Origin: an uncultured Bacteroidota bacterium
Lineage (GTDB): Bacteria > Bacteroidota > Bacteroidia > Bacteroidales > CAIWKO01
Direction of reading: 5' to 3'
Assembly: GCA_937934705.1 (NCBI GenBank)
Contig: CALGYY010000098.1
Coordinates: 42,698-106,697 of the forward strand
DNA: 64,000 bases
Translations under genes and position numbers: made by a program
The notes under the pieces: model-generated
What the model was told of the DNA's origin: nothing
Database searches by the model: none
Seen by the model: the letters and a program-made list of their open reading frames with translations, nothing else
Part shown: positions 23,978-32,881 of the stretch, piece after piece
Position numbering within the stretch: position 1 is the stretch's first letter
Layout of the letters: each line of letters opens with the position of its first letter

Positions 23978-25639
23978 TCAGGGCTGGGGAATTGCCAGTA
24001 TTTTGCGGTAGGCCTCAGTGTCGGAAAGCACTTCCACGGCTTTCTTTACGGCAGGGTCGTCAGTAATCAGCCCGTCGATCCTTCCTTTCTGATAGTAATA
24101 CCTGGGCAGGATGTAGGATTTGATCAGTCTGCAGATCTCCACTTTCGATTTGATCAGGTCTTCCTGCTTATCGTGCATGATCTTCGCTTTAAGCGCTTCA
24201 TACTCGGGCTTGATGGCTTCGAAGTACTTTTCTTTTTCAGCATTCTTTTTCAGCTCTTCGAGAGAGGCTTCGCTTTGGGTGACATAGTCGATGTCGCGCG
24301 TTTTGATAAATCCAAGAAATTCTCCGAAAATGGCGTCGCTGACTGAAAAATCGCGGGGTGCGGGGATCGAGGGATTTTTCTGGGTAAAGTAGGTGGCAAA
24401 GTCGAAGAAGATATATTTCTCCAGCATGGAACGGCTGATATTGCTGTATTCTTCCGGAAGAACCACAATATCCGGGTCGATCCCCCCGCGGTCATATACC
24501 GTTCTGCCATTCCGTGTTTTGAAAGCAGTCAGCAGGGAGTCGGCGGAGACCGTGGCATGACCCTCGGCATCCTTGTTGGCGTAATCCAGCTCCTGAATAC
24601 AGCGCCCGCTGGGAATATAGTATTTGGCTACAGTAACCTTAAGTTCGGCATTGTAGGTCAGCGGGACAATATTTTGCACCAGTCCCTTCCCGAATGTCTT
24701 TTGTCCGATGACTACCCCGCGGTCCAGATCCTGTATGGCCCCGGCCACAATTTCAGAAGCTGAAGCACTGCCTTCATCAACCAGTATGGCCAGGCGGATG
24801 TCCTTATCAAACGCGCCATTCAGCGTTTTGTGCTGATGATTCTTATCCCTGAGTTTGCCACGGGTAGTCACCACCACTTCTCCTTTATCGATGAAAAGAT
24901 TGACAATGTTGACGGCTTCATTCAGCAAGCCGCCTCCGTTGCCGCGCAGGTCGAGGATAAGGCCTTTGAGGTTACCCTGGTCGCGCAGCGACTGAAATGC
25001 GTCTTTGACATCCCGGGCTGAATTTTGAAGGAATTCACTTAAATTAATATAACCAATATCATTATTGATCATTCCTGAATACGGAACATTGTCCAGCTTG
25101 ATCTCTTTACGCGTGATGGTTTTTTCAATGGGTGCGCGGGTGGAATCCCTTTCAATCAGGACCACCACATCGGTTCCTGCTTGTCCGCGCAATGCCGTGC
25201 TAACCTCCTCAACCGTCTTGTCTTTGGCCGTTTTCCCGTTAATCTCGAGGATCTTGTCGCCCGCTTTGAGTCCGGCTTCGTCCGCAGGCCGGCCTTCATA
25301 GGGCTCTGAAATATAAACCCAGTGGCCGCGCTTCATGATGCCGGAACCAATGCCCCCGTATTCCCCGGTGGTCATCATGCGGTAATCCTCAATCTGTGAT
25401 TCGGGAATGTATACCGTATACGGGTCGAGTTCTTCCAGCATCCCTTCAATGGCCGTCTGCATCAGCTTGCCTGAATTGAGTTCATCCACATAATTCAGAT
25501 GAAGCTGTTTGTAAAGAGTGATGAAGATGTCAATATTCTTTGAGATCTCAAAATCACTTTGTCCCGATTGTCCTGCTGCCGCAAAGGAGAGGCCGGCGGA
25601 CAGAAAGGTGAGCAGGAAGAATTTTCTGATAGATTTCAT
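23978..25639 (-). CDS. S41-family C-terminal processing protease with PDZ domain
   Basis: 553 residues from ATG 25637-25639 (an ATG 12 bases earlier is also possible). Signal peptide MKSIRKFFLLTFLSAGLSF. PDZ domain at about residues 90-170 (GIGSGIMKRGHWVYISEPYE, GLKAGDKILEINGK). Catalytic core: IGYINLSEFLQNSARDV, LILDLRGNGGGLLNEAV, VDEGSASASEIVAGAIQD with the nucleophile Ser in GSASASE, and GQKTFGKGLVQ carrying the catalytic Lys. A 170-residue C-terminal extension follows. Periplasmic processing or quality-control protease. It trails yidD by 13 bases. Confidence 0.94.
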   Translation of the reverse strand: MKSIRKFFLLTFLSAGLSFAAAGQSGQSDFEISKNIDIFITLYKQLHLNYVDELNSGKLMQTAIEGMLEELDPYTVYIPESQIEDYRMMTTGEYGGIGSGIMKRGHWVYISEPYEGRPADEAGLKAGDKILEINGKTAKDKTVEEVSTALRGQAGTDVVVLIERDSTRAPIEKTITRKEIKLDNVPYSGMINNDIGYINLSEFLQNSARDVKDAFQSLRDQGNLKGLILDLRGNGGGLLNEAVNIVNLFIDKGEVVVTTRGKLRDKNHQHKTLNGAFDKDIRLAILVDEGSASASEIVAGAIQDLDRGVVIGQKTFGKGLVQNIVPLTYNAELKVTVAKYYIPSGRCIQELDYANKDAEGHATVSADSLLTAFKTRNGRTVYDRGGIDPDIVVLPEEYSNISRSMLEKYIFFDFATYFTQKNPSIPAPRDFSVSDAIFGEFLGFIKTRDIDYVTQSEASLEELKKNAEKEKYFEAIKPEYEALKAKIMHDKQEDLIKSKVEICRLIKSYILPRYYYQKGRIDGLITDDPAVKKAVEVLSDTEAYRKILAIPQP

Positions 25640-25652
25640 GTTTGATCGCATA

Positions 25653-25874
25653 TTAGGGAACAGGGTCATAGCCACTCCCGCCCCAGGGATTACAGGATAA
25701 AAAGCGTCTTAAGGTGAGCCATCCGCCTTTGAGGGGACCATGTTTACGCAGGGCTTCTATACCATAAGCGGAGCATGTAGGCGTATACCTGCAGGAGGGT
25801 CCGAGCAGGGGTGACAGCACCACCTGGTAAACACGGATCATGAAGACCATAATGTTAACCAGTAAGCTTTTCAT
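25653..25874 (-). CDS. yidD: Membrane protein insertion efficiency factor
   Basis: 73 residues. Conserved core [39 protein letters not shown] and [17 protein letters not shown]. YidD helps YidC insert inner-membrane proteins. It overlaps the rnpA end by 20 bases, the usual rnpA-yidD pairing; rpmH and yidC are not adjacent here. Confidence 0.95.
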   Translation of the reverse strand: MKSLLVNIMVFMIRVYQVVLSPLLGPSCRYTPTCSAYGIEALRKHGPLKGGWLTLRRFLSCNPWGGSGYDPVP

Positions 25875-26244
25875 ATTCGGCTTCTAAACGTCGTAAAAGT
25901 AATATTATTTTGGCTTCAGTTCCGGCGGCCGTCGGTTTTTCATCAGCGGTGAAAATCAGGGCCAGGGAGCATTTCATTCCGCATGATTCCAGGAATGCCA
26001 CCAGCGGGTTTTTGTTTTTCCTGATGGCTTCCCGCATAAGCCTGCGGATATAATTTCTTTGTGCAGCATGGCGGAATTTCTTTTTACTCACGCTCACCAT
26101 GGTCTGCAGGCCGTTGCCGGAGGCAGACCCGAGCGGAAGCCAAAAAGCCACAAACCCGCCTTCACGCATTTTGTGGCCTTCGCTGAAAAGCAGGTCTATC
26201 AGCTTTTTATCACGAAGCCGGTCCGCCTTTTTAAATGTATACAT
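25855..26244 (-). CDS. rnpA: Ribonuclease P protein component
   Basis: 129 residues. Basic protein that assists the catalytic RNA in 5' maturation of tRNAs. The RNR signature is present: [20 protein letters not shown] then [10 protein letters not shown]-terminus [20 protein letters not shown] is typical. Lies between hemD (24-base gap) and yidD (20-base overlap) in one transcription unit. Confidence 0.95.
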   Translation of the reverse strand: MYTFKKADRLRDKKLIDLLFSEGHKMREGGFVAFWLPLGSASGNGLQTMVSVSKKKFRHAAQRNYIRRLMREAIRKNKNPLVAFLESCGMKCSLALIFTADEKPTAAGTEAKIILLLRRLEAEYEKLTG

Positions 26245-26268
26245 GAAACTGACAGGGAGTATCCCGTC

Positions 26269-27042
26269 TTATTTTTTGTTATTCCTGGCCAGAAACTGGT
26301 CAATGGCCATGGTCATGGAAGGAGCCGTTTCAGTGGGTGCCTGAACGGCAATGTCAAGTCCCTTTTCTTTTGCTGTGGCCAGGGTGGTCTGCCCGAAAAC
26401 AGCAATCAGCTGATCGCCCTGTTCGTATTTTACACAGTTGTCGAAAAGGGCTTCCACACCGAAGGGACTGAAAAAAACCAGCATGTGATAATCCCCGAGA
26501 TTCAGATCTGACACATCAGAAGATACCGTCCTGTAGATCACCGCCTTGGTGAATGTCACCTTAGCGGTCGACATCATCTGCATCATCTCATGTTTCACAT
26601 TCTCAACGCAGGGGAAAAGATATTTTTCAGTACTGTGCTTTTTGACCAGGGTCATCAGATCTGCAGCATTTTCATTGCCGTGGAAAATCTTGCGTTTCCG
26701 GAACTGTACATACTTTTGAAGGTAGTATGCTGTACTTTCACTGATACAGAAATATTTTGTTGTATCAGGCATTTTGATACGCATCTCGCCACACAGCCTG
26801 AAGAAATTATCCACTGCATTCTTACAGGTGAAGATAATGGCCGTGTAATCCGGGATGTTGATTTTCTGTTTCCGGAATTCCGAGGCAGTCAGTCCCTCAA
26901 TGCGGATCATCTTACGAAAGGTCAGATCCAGGCTGTATTTTTTGGCCAGACTGAAATAGGGCGATTTTTCGTAATCGGCCGGTTGTGGCTGCGATATGAG
27001 AATCTTCTTGACTTTCAAGGATCTTGGATTTTTATCGACCAA
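26269..27042 (-). CDS. hemD: Uroporphyrinogen-III synthase
   Basis: Up to 257 residues. Closes and inverts ring D of hydroxymethylbilane in haem/sirohaem synthesis. HemD fold seen in KKILISQPQPADYEKSPYF, YTAIIFTCKNAVDNFFRL, CISESTAYYLQ, YHMLVFFSPFGVEALFDN and VFGQTTLATAKEKGLDIAV. No ATG is available: either TTG 27042 or the TTG at 27016-27018 (MKVKKILISQP, which fits relatives better). Downstream of DUF4271, a pairing typical for Bacteroidota. Confidence 0.88.
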   Translation of the reverse strand: MVDKNPRSLKVKKILISQPQPADYEKSPYFSLAKKYSLDLTFRKMIRIEGLTASEFRKQKINIPDYTAIIFTCKNAVDNFFRLCGEMRIKMPDTTKYFCISESTAYYLQKYVQFRKRKIFHGNENAADLMTLVKKHSTEKYLFPCVENVKHEMMQMMSTAKVTFTKAVIYRTVSSDVSDLNLGDYHMLVFFSPFGVEALFDNCVKYEQGDQLIAVFGQTTLATAKEKGLDIAVQAPTETAPSMTMAIDQFLARNNKK

Positions 27043-27074
27043 TATGCTTTTTAATCTTATTCGCTGCCTGCTTG

Positions 27075-27998
27075 CTAGGGGCTCAATCCCGGCAAGGTTT
27101 CATTGGCAATTTTGCCCAGTACGATCAATGGTAAAATTTCGACGGTGCAAAGATACAAAAATAAATAGAGCCACGAAAATTTTATCACCCCCAGACCGAT
27201 GATCAGGCTCCTGATCAGGATATAGAAAAGCACCAGTAAGAACAAAGCGGCAGCGGCCCACAATGCATAATGAGCAATGTATGGGGGACTGTAAACCATG
27301 AGAATACACAAGGGGATCAGGCCTATTGACCAGGCTGCCTGGATCACGAACACATTGGTCAGGTAGGTACGGCTTTGTTCGGGGGTCACAAACACCCAGC
27401 CGATGATCCTGACCATGATGATGCGCAATGCATAAACGCCGGCCACAACGGCAAACAGGATGAGATACAGGAGCATTTCCCCCGTGAACGAAAGTCCGGG
27501 CGGTGCATACAAGCTGATCCACCGGTAGAAAAACAGGGCGAAAATCAGGAAACTCAAAAAAGTCAGAGGAGGGGTGACCCTCTCGGTGAGGATGTTCCCT
27601 TCTTTCATCAGGAGGCTGAGTCCACGGGGACTGACAAAGGCCCTGAAAAGCTGGTTCAGCCGGCGGGGAAATGAGATCTTGACGAAGGACAGAAGGAGCA
27701 TACACAATATCAGTATCCCCGGGATCCAGCCAGGATGACCCGGCTTGAGAGGAGCCTCATCCTGGCCCGCCTGTTTCAGGCTGTGGGGATGAAATACAGA
27801 CACAACCATCTGGCTGTCAGCGATCTTTTTCTGTACAACGTATGCCGAATCGGGGATACTGCTTCCACGCTGAGACAATACCAGGGTGGACGAAGGCAAA
27901 GCATACAGTTCATCCTGCACCTCCACGAAAGTTTTAAAAAAGGATGAACTTTCCTGAAGTCCGGTGAGCGGATTAACAGATATGCTGTCGTTTACCAC
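27075..27998 (-). CDS. DUF4271 integral membrane protein
   Basis: 307 residues, about seven membrane helices in the C-terminal two thirds (GILILCMLLLSFVKISF; FLIFALFFYRWISL; MLLYLILFAVVAGVYAL; ALFLLVLFYILIRSLIIG), after a 90-residue soluble N-terminus. Starts with GTG (27996-27998) 15 bases after an exact -7 box. DUF4271 genes sit next to hemD across Bacteroidota; the function is unknown and may relate to haem or envelope. Confidence 0.88.
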   Translation of the reverse strand: MVNDSISVNPLTGLQESSSFFKTFVEVQDELYALPSSTLVLSQRGSSIPDSAYVVQKKIADSQMVVSVFHPHSLKQAGQDEAPLKPGHPGWIPGILILCMLLLSFVKISFPRRLNQLFRAFVSPRGLSLLMKEGNILTERVTPPLTFLSFLIFALFFYRWISLYAPPGLSFTGEMLLYLILFAVVAGVYALRIIMVRIIGWVFVTPEQSRTYLTNVFVIQAAWSIGLIPLCILMVYSPPYIAHYALWAAAALFLLVLFYILIRSLIIGLGVIKFSWLYLFLYLCTVEILPLIVLGKIANETLPGLSP

Positions 27999-28012
27999 GG
28001 CCTGACTTTTTG

Positions 28013-28020
28013 CAAAATTA
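28013..28020 (-). promoter_or_regulatory. -7 box TAATTTTG for DUF4271-hemD-rnpA-yidD-S41 genes
   Basis: Minus-strand exact TAnnTTTG match 15 bases before the GTG start. The following genes lie within 13-33 bases or overlap, so this may drive the whole set down to 23978. Confidence 0.5.
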
Positions 28021-28040
28021 CGAAAAAGCCCAAAGGCACA

Positions 28041-29159
28041 TTAAACGGTTTTACGATAGCGCCATATCGATAGCGACATCATGATTAAAGCCAGCGCCAT
28101 CAGAGAGAAGAATGGGATCTGAATATCGGTGAAACCCGAGCCTTTGAGCAGTATCATCCTGATCACGGTCATGAAGTAACTGATGGGATTGATGTAGTTG
28201 AAGTATTGAGCCCAAACAGGCATGCTGTCTACAGGAGTGAAAAGTCCGCTCATCATGATGAAAATGATATTGAAGAAGAACATCACAAACATAGCCTGTT
28301 GCTGGGTCCTGGCTGTATTGGAGATCAACAGGCCGGCTCCTTGCACAGCCAGCAGGTAAATCCCGGCAACACCGAACAGGAGCCAGAGACTGCCCTGCAT
28401 CGGAATGTCAAACAACAGTTTGCCCACCACCAGTCCGAATCCCAGCTCAAACAGGGCAATGATCCAGAACGGCAGCAGTTTTCCGATGATGAACTGATGC
28501 TTTTTAATCGGGGTTACATTGATCTGTTCAAGGGTCCCCATTTCTTTTTCCCTGACGATATTCAGTGCTGACAGCATCATCCCGATCATGGTCACCAGGA
28601 TAACAAGTATTCCGGGCACCATGAACACCTGGTAATTCAGTTCAGGATTGAACCAGAAGGCCGGGATGGCTTGTATGAGCGGAGCTCTTGCTCCATGAAT
28701 GCTGCCTCCCGCAGCCTGCTGATACGTGCGGTACCATCCGGTGATGATTTGCTGCGTATACGCACTTCCGATGCTTGCCTTGGACCCGTTGATCGCGTTC
28801 ACCAATAATTGCACACCCGCTTTGCGTTCTTTCTCAAGATCCTTCTCAAAACCCTTCGGGATGACAATGACGATATCGGCACTGCCGTCTTTCAGACAGG
28901 ATTCTGCCTCCGCAGGATCGAAAGTATTTCCCATCACATTAAAAAAAGGTGAACCCCTGAATGCGGCCTGTATCCCCCTGGAGGCCGGCGACAGATCCTG
29001 GTCAGAAAAACAGAGGTTGATATTTTTCATTTCCAGCGTGGCAGCATAGGCCAGGATGAGCATCTGCACCACAGGCATCAGGAATATCATGGGCAGAAAG
29101 GTCCGGTTGCGGCGGATCTGCAGGAATTCCTTGCGTATCAGATGGGCGATGATCCTCAT
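28041..29159 (-). CDS. ABC-2 type exporter permease (YbhR-like)
   Basis: 372 residues. N-terminal helix (LPMIFLMPVVQMLILAYAAT), a roughly 150-residue extracytoplasmic region, then five helices, with the ABC-2 motif NIVREKEMGTLEQINVTPIKK. Partner of the next permease; start codon overlaps that gene's stop by four bases. Last gene of the TetR-TolC-adaptor-ATPase-ATPase-permease-permease operon. Confidence 0.9.
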   Translation of the reverse strand: MRIIAHLIRKEFLQIRRNRTFLPMIFLMPVVQMLILAYAATLEMKNINLCFSDQDLSPASRGIQAAFRGSPFFNVMGNTFDPAEAESCLKDGSADIVIVIPKGFEKDLEKERKAGVQLLVNAINGSKASIGSAYTQQIITGWYRTYQQAAGGSIHGARAPLIQAIPAFWFNPELNYQVFMVPGILVILVTMIGMMLSALNIVREKEMGTLEQINVTPIKKHQFIIGKLLPFWIIALFELGFGLVVGKLLFDIPMQGSLWLLFGVAGIYLLAVQGAGLLISNTARTQQQAMFVMFFFNIIFIMMSGLFTPVDSMPVWAQYFNYINPISYFMTVIRMILLKGSGFTDIQIPFFSLMALALIMMSLSIWRYRKTV

Positions 29160-30304
29160 GGCTCTTTCCTCTTAAACGGGCCCTTCCGCCCTGTTTTCAC
29201 ATCAATTCTTACTTTGAATTTCCGCGCACTCAGCCCAAGAAAGAACAGGGTCATCCCCGCCAGGATAAGGGTTTCCTTCCATACGTATTCCAGACCGGTA
29301 CCTTTAAGCATTACATTTTTAACAATGATAATAAAGTATTTCGGGGGCATGATCACACTCAACCATTGCAGAAACTGTGGCATGTTTTCGATCGGGTAGA
29401 TGAATCCCGACAAAAGGATGGTCGGCAGGAGTAAGGCCAGCATCGAGATCATCATAGCCGTTTGCTGGCTGCTGGTGGCGGTGGAGATCAGTATCCCCAG
29501 CGACAGTGCTGTCATGATAAAGAGCATACACTCAGCGATCAACAGCAGCAGGCTTCCTGCCACCGGTAAGCCGAACACAAAATAGCCCAGTGCAATTATG
29601 CTGACTGCATTGATGAGCGACAAAACCACATAGGGAGTGACTTTTCCCAGGATGATCTGCACCGGCTTCAGAGGCGATACCAGCAAGACCTCCATGGTAC
29701 CCTGCTCTTTTTCCCTGACGATGGAAATGGATGTCAGCAGTGCCGAAATCAGCATCAGGATCATCGCCATGGTACCCGGAACAAACATATAGACCCCTTC
29801 CAGGTTTTCGTTGTACATCATGCGCGGACTAATGGTCAGTTGAGAGGAAGGGGAGGCAGGAGCTGCGCTTTTTCTGCTGTAATCCTGTATGATTCCTGCC
29901 GCATAACTGTAAATGATACTGGCAGTATTGGCCTCTGAGGCATCCGTGATGACATGAACAGAGGCCTTGCCTTCACGCTCCATGTTGCTTGCAAAATCCC
30001 GGTCGAAAACCAGGACCATTTTCACCTTCCCTTCACGCAGGCAGCCGGCGATCTCCTCGTCAGAGCTGAGAACGGTTTCCAATCTGAAATATGATGAGGC
30101 CGTTATGCGGTCCACAATGTCACGGGTGTTCTGGTCATGCGAATGATCCAGCACGGCAAAGCGAACCTCCCGGATCTCGTTGGTGATCACATATCCAAAG
30201 AGCATCATCTGGGCCACCGGCATTCCGAAAAGGATCAACAGCGTTCGCTTGTCCCTGAAAATGTGCAGAAACTCTTTAATGATAAAGCCACCGAACCTTT
30301 TCAT
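29156..30304 (-). CDS. ABC-2 type exporter permease (YbhS-like)
   Basis: 382 residues, same topology as its neighbour: helix near residue 25 (LLILFGMPVAQMMLFGYVIT), large extracytoplasmic loop, then membrane helices with SIVREKEQGTMEVLLVSPLK. In E. coli the YbhG-F-S-R system exports drugs and cations; the homologous arrangement suggests a heterodimeric permease here. Three bases separate it from the ATPase gene. Confidence 0.9.
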   Translation of the reverse strand: MKRFGGFIIKEFLHIFRDKRTLLILFGMPVAQMMLFGYVITNEIREVRFAVLDHSHDQNTRDIVDRITASSYFRLETVLSSDEEIAGCLREGKVKMVLVFDRDFASNMEREGKASVHVITDASEANTASIIYSYAAGIIQDYSRKSAAPASPSSQLTISPRMMYNENLEGVYMFVPGTMAMILMLISALLTSISIVREKEQGTMEVLLVSPLKPVQIILGKVTPYVVLSLINAVSIIALGYFVFGLPVAGSLLLLIAECMLFIMTALSLGILISTATSSQQTAMMISMLALLLPTILLSGFIYPIENMPQFLQWLSVIMPPKYFIIIVKNVMLKGTGLEYVWKETLILAGMTLFFLGLSARKFKVRIDVKTGRKGPFKRKEP

Positions 30305-30307
30305 GCG

Positions 30308-31054
30308 CTATTCTGTTACAGCCTGCCTGCCGCGGGCCAGGATAATGAATACTTCGTTGATACTGCTGACCCCGTAAGAGGCTTTCAGATCAGCAGGTGT
30401 GCCAATAGCGGCTATTTGGCCGTCGACCATGATGCTGATCCGGTCGCAATACTCCGCCTCATCCATGTAATGTGTGGTGACAAAAATGGTGATTCCCCGG
30501 TGTGCGGCCTCGTAGATCATATTCCAGAACTGCCGCCGCGTCAGCGGATCCACCCCCCCCGTGGGTTCATCCAGAAAAACGATAGGCGGATCATGAACAA
30601 TGGCCACACTAAAGGCCAGCTTCTGCCTCCATCCCAAAGGAAGCGATTTTATAAGGCTATTCTGCATGTGTTCCATCTCCAGGCGTGACAGGAGCTGTGC
30701 GCTTTTTTCCCTGATCTTCTGCCGGCTTAAGCCATAAATACCTCCGTACAGCCTGATATTTTCCAGTACGGTCAGATCCTCATACAGGGAAAAACGCTGA
30801 CTCATGTAACCGATATTGCGCTTGATGTGATCGGTTTGGGTATACACATCAAAACCCGCCACCTTCACATCCCCGGAGGTCGGCTTTGAGAGACCGCAGA
30901 GGATCCTCATGGCCGTGGTTTTACCCGCACCGTTGGCACCCAAAAAGCCGAAGATCTCACCCCTGCCGACTTCAAAACAAAGATCGTCGTTGGCCGTAAA
31001 ATGGCCGAAACGCTTGTACAGATGGGATACACTGATGACCGCTTCCTCTTTCAT
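30308..31054 (-). CDS. ABC transporter ATPase (YbhF C-terminal-half-like)
   Basis: 248 residues from ATG 31052-31054, which overlaps the upstream stop as ATGA; a longer frame starts earlier but re-reads the upstream gene. Walker A GANGAGKTT, Q-loop GYMSQRFSLYEDLTV, Walker B IVFLDEPTGGVD and H-loop FVTTHYMDEAE. The signature is LPLGWRQKL instead of LSGGQ, the same replacement seen in the second half of YbhF-type ATPases. Confidence 0.92.
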   Translation of the reverse strand: MKEEAVISVSHLYKRFGHFTANDDLCFEVGRGEIFGFLGANGAGKTTAMRILCGLSKPTSGDVKVAGFDVYTQTDHIKRNIGYMSQRFSLYEDLTVLENIRLYGGIYGLSRQKIREKSAQLLSRLEMEHMQNSLIKSLPLGWRQKLAFSVAIVHDPPIVFLDEPTGGVDPLTRRQFWNMIYEAAHRGITIFVTTHYMDEAEYCDRISIMVDGQIAAIGTPADLKASYGVSSINEVFIILARGRQAVTE

Positions 31055-31980
31055 ATTGCATGGCTTGGTGCACCCATCAGATGCATGAAACAATCTTCAA
31101 TGCCGGCCTGCAGCACCCTGACTTCAGGATCAGGATGTCCTTTCTCCTTCAGAAAGCTGAGCAATGCCTGAGGTTCCCCGTGACCGGGTTGTGCGATTAC
31201 ATGAATGAACTCTCCGAAGGGTTGCACGCTTTCGGCATACGGCCATTGCCGGAGGTCGTTCAGCAACAGCCAGGGCGCATTACTTCGGACCCCCAGAAGA
31301 GGAAGGCTGAATGATGCGGTGACTTCATGCGGGGCTGCCGTCACAAGTATCCGCCCCTCCTGTATCAGGGCAATGTTGTCGCATTGTGCGGCTTCATCCA
31401 TGTAGGGTGTTGATACCAGTATGCTCATCCCGCCCTGTTTCAGTTTAAGCAGCATTTCCCAGAACTCTTTGCGCGAAACCGCGTCCACACCGGTGGTCGG
31501 CTCGTCGAGAATCAGAAGATCCGGTTTGTGGATCAGGGCACAGCAAAGCGCCAGCTTCTGCTTCATGCCTCCAGACAAGGCTCCGGCCCTGCGTTTGCTG
31601 AAGGGCTCGATCTGTATATAAATATCACGGATCAGATGATAGTTCTCTGCAGGCGTGGTCCCGAAGATTGTTGCATAAAACTCAAGGTTCTCCCTTACCG
31701 TGAGGTCAGGGTACAGAGAAAACCGACCGGGCATATATCCGATCCGTTTGCGGAGCTTGCGGTAGTTCTTCACAACATCCGTCCCCAGAACCTCTGCCTG
31801 GCCACTGCCGGGAAGCATCAGCGTCGAAAGTATCCGGAACAAGGTGGTCTTTCCGGCCCCGTCAGGACCGATCATCCCGAAGATCTCGCCCCTGCTGACC
31901 TCAAAACTCACCTCGTGTAATGCCCTGACCTTGTCGAAGGTCTTGCTGAGTGATTGTACGATAACGGCCCGGTCTTCCAT
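31051..31980 (-). CDS. ABC transporter ATPase (YbhF N-terminal-half-like)
   Basis: 309 residues. Walker A GPDGAGKTT (Asp in place of the usual Asn), GYMPGRFSLYPDLTV, canonical signature ALSGGMKQKL, Walker B LLILDEPTTGVD, and Thr in place of the H-loop His (VSTPYMDEAAQ). Together with the downstream ATPase it makes up what in E. coli is one fused protein, so here YbhF is split in two genes. One degenerate catalytic site in each half would fit a heterodimer with a single main site. Confidence 0.92.
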   Translation of the reverse strand: MEDRAVIVQSLSKTFDKVRALHEVSFEVSRGEIFGMIGPDGAGKTTLFRILSTLMLPGSGQAEVLGTDVVKNYRKLRKRIGYMPGRFSLYPDLTVRENLEFYATIFGTTPAENYHLIRDIYIQIEPFSKRRAGALSGGMKQKLALCCALIHKPDLLILDEPTTGVDAVSRKEFWEMLLKLKQGGMSILVSTPYMDEAAQCDNIALIQEGRILVTAAPHEVTASFSLPLLGVRSNAPWLLLNDLRQWPYAESVQPFGEFIHVIAQPGHGEPQALLSFLKEKGHPDPEVRVLQAGIEDCFMHLMGAPSHAI

Positions 31981-31989
31981 GGATATGAA

Positions 31990-32874
31990 CTACTGTTTCC
32001 TGAAACGGATCTCACCCGGCATGCCGATCTTGAGACGCCCGTCGTTCTTAACTTTGACCTTGATCGCGTATACCAGGTTCACACGTTCTTCACGGGTTTG
32101 AATGACCTTGGGCGTGAATTCTGCTTCTGATGACACCCAGGTCACCTCTCCTTCCAGGGTTTCAAGAACCCCGTCCGTTCCGTCAACCAGAACATCCACC
32201 CTGTCGTTCAGCTTCACCTGTGTCAGTTGTGATCCGCTGATGTATGCCCTGAGGTAGAGTGACGAAAGATCGGCAAGCTTGTATAGTGACCGTCCCGCAG
32301 CGGTCACTTCGCCCGCTTCAGCGTACTTCACCAGTACAATTCCTTTGATGGGGTTCACGATCCGGCACCGGCTCAGATTTTCCCCCATCAGGGCCAGCTG
32401 GGCATTGATACTTCCCAGCTCCCCGCCGACCGAACCGTTCTGTGTCTGAACCGACAGGATCTGTTTCTGGAGGACATCTATCGACCCGTTGATATCATCC
32501 ACCTGCTTGCGCGTTGCAGCACCGTCGCGATAAAGGGCCTCTATCCTGTTTTTTTCCGTTTCAAGATTCTTCAGTTGCTGCTGCTGCACAGCGATCTGGG
32601 AAGCCACATTCGGGTAACGCGAGGCAATTGCACTCCTCTGGGCGCTCAGCTGTTCAATCTTCAGGGTCCAGTCAATGGTGTCGATCAGCCCTGCCTGAAT
32701 TCCGGAATCCAGCGACTGTCCTTCCTCAATGTCCAGCTGAAGAATTTTTCCGGGGACTTCAGCAGATACCGTTATTTCCCTGGCCTCAAAGGTTCCGAAT
32801 GCATCCGGAGCATCTGCTCCGCCGGAGCAACCGGCCAGAATAAGAAGAAATAATATCAGAATGTAATATTTCAT
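31990..32874 (-). CDS. HlyD-family periplasmic adaptor lipoprotein (YbhG-like)
   Basis: 294 residues. Lipobox LILAGCSGG at the N-terminus, so it is lipid-anchored rather than membrane-spanning. Barrel-sandwich half ITVSAEVPGKILQLDIEEGQ, a coiled-coil hairpin (LKNLETEKNRIEALYRDGAA), second half NPIKGIVLVKYAEAGEVT, and a beta-barrel with VTWVSSEAEFTPKVIQTREER. It would link the ABC-2 permeases to the TolC-like outer-membrane protein encoded eight bases upstream. Confidence 0.92.
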   Translation of the reverse strand: MKYYILILFLLILAGCSGGADAPDAFGTFEAREITVSAEVPGKILQLDIEEGQSLDSGIQAGLIDTIDWTLKIEQLSAQRSAIASRYPNVASQIAVQQQQLKNLETEKNRIEALYRDGAATRKQVDDINGSIDVLQKQILSVQTQNGSVGGELGSINAQLALMGENLSRCRIVNPIKGIVLVKYAEAGEVTAAGRSLYKLADLSSLYLRAYISGSQLTQVKLNDRVDVLVDGTDGVLETLEGEVTWVSSEAEFTPKVIQTREERVNLVYAIKVKVKNDGRLKIGMPGEIRFRKQ

Positions 32875-32881
32875 AATATAA

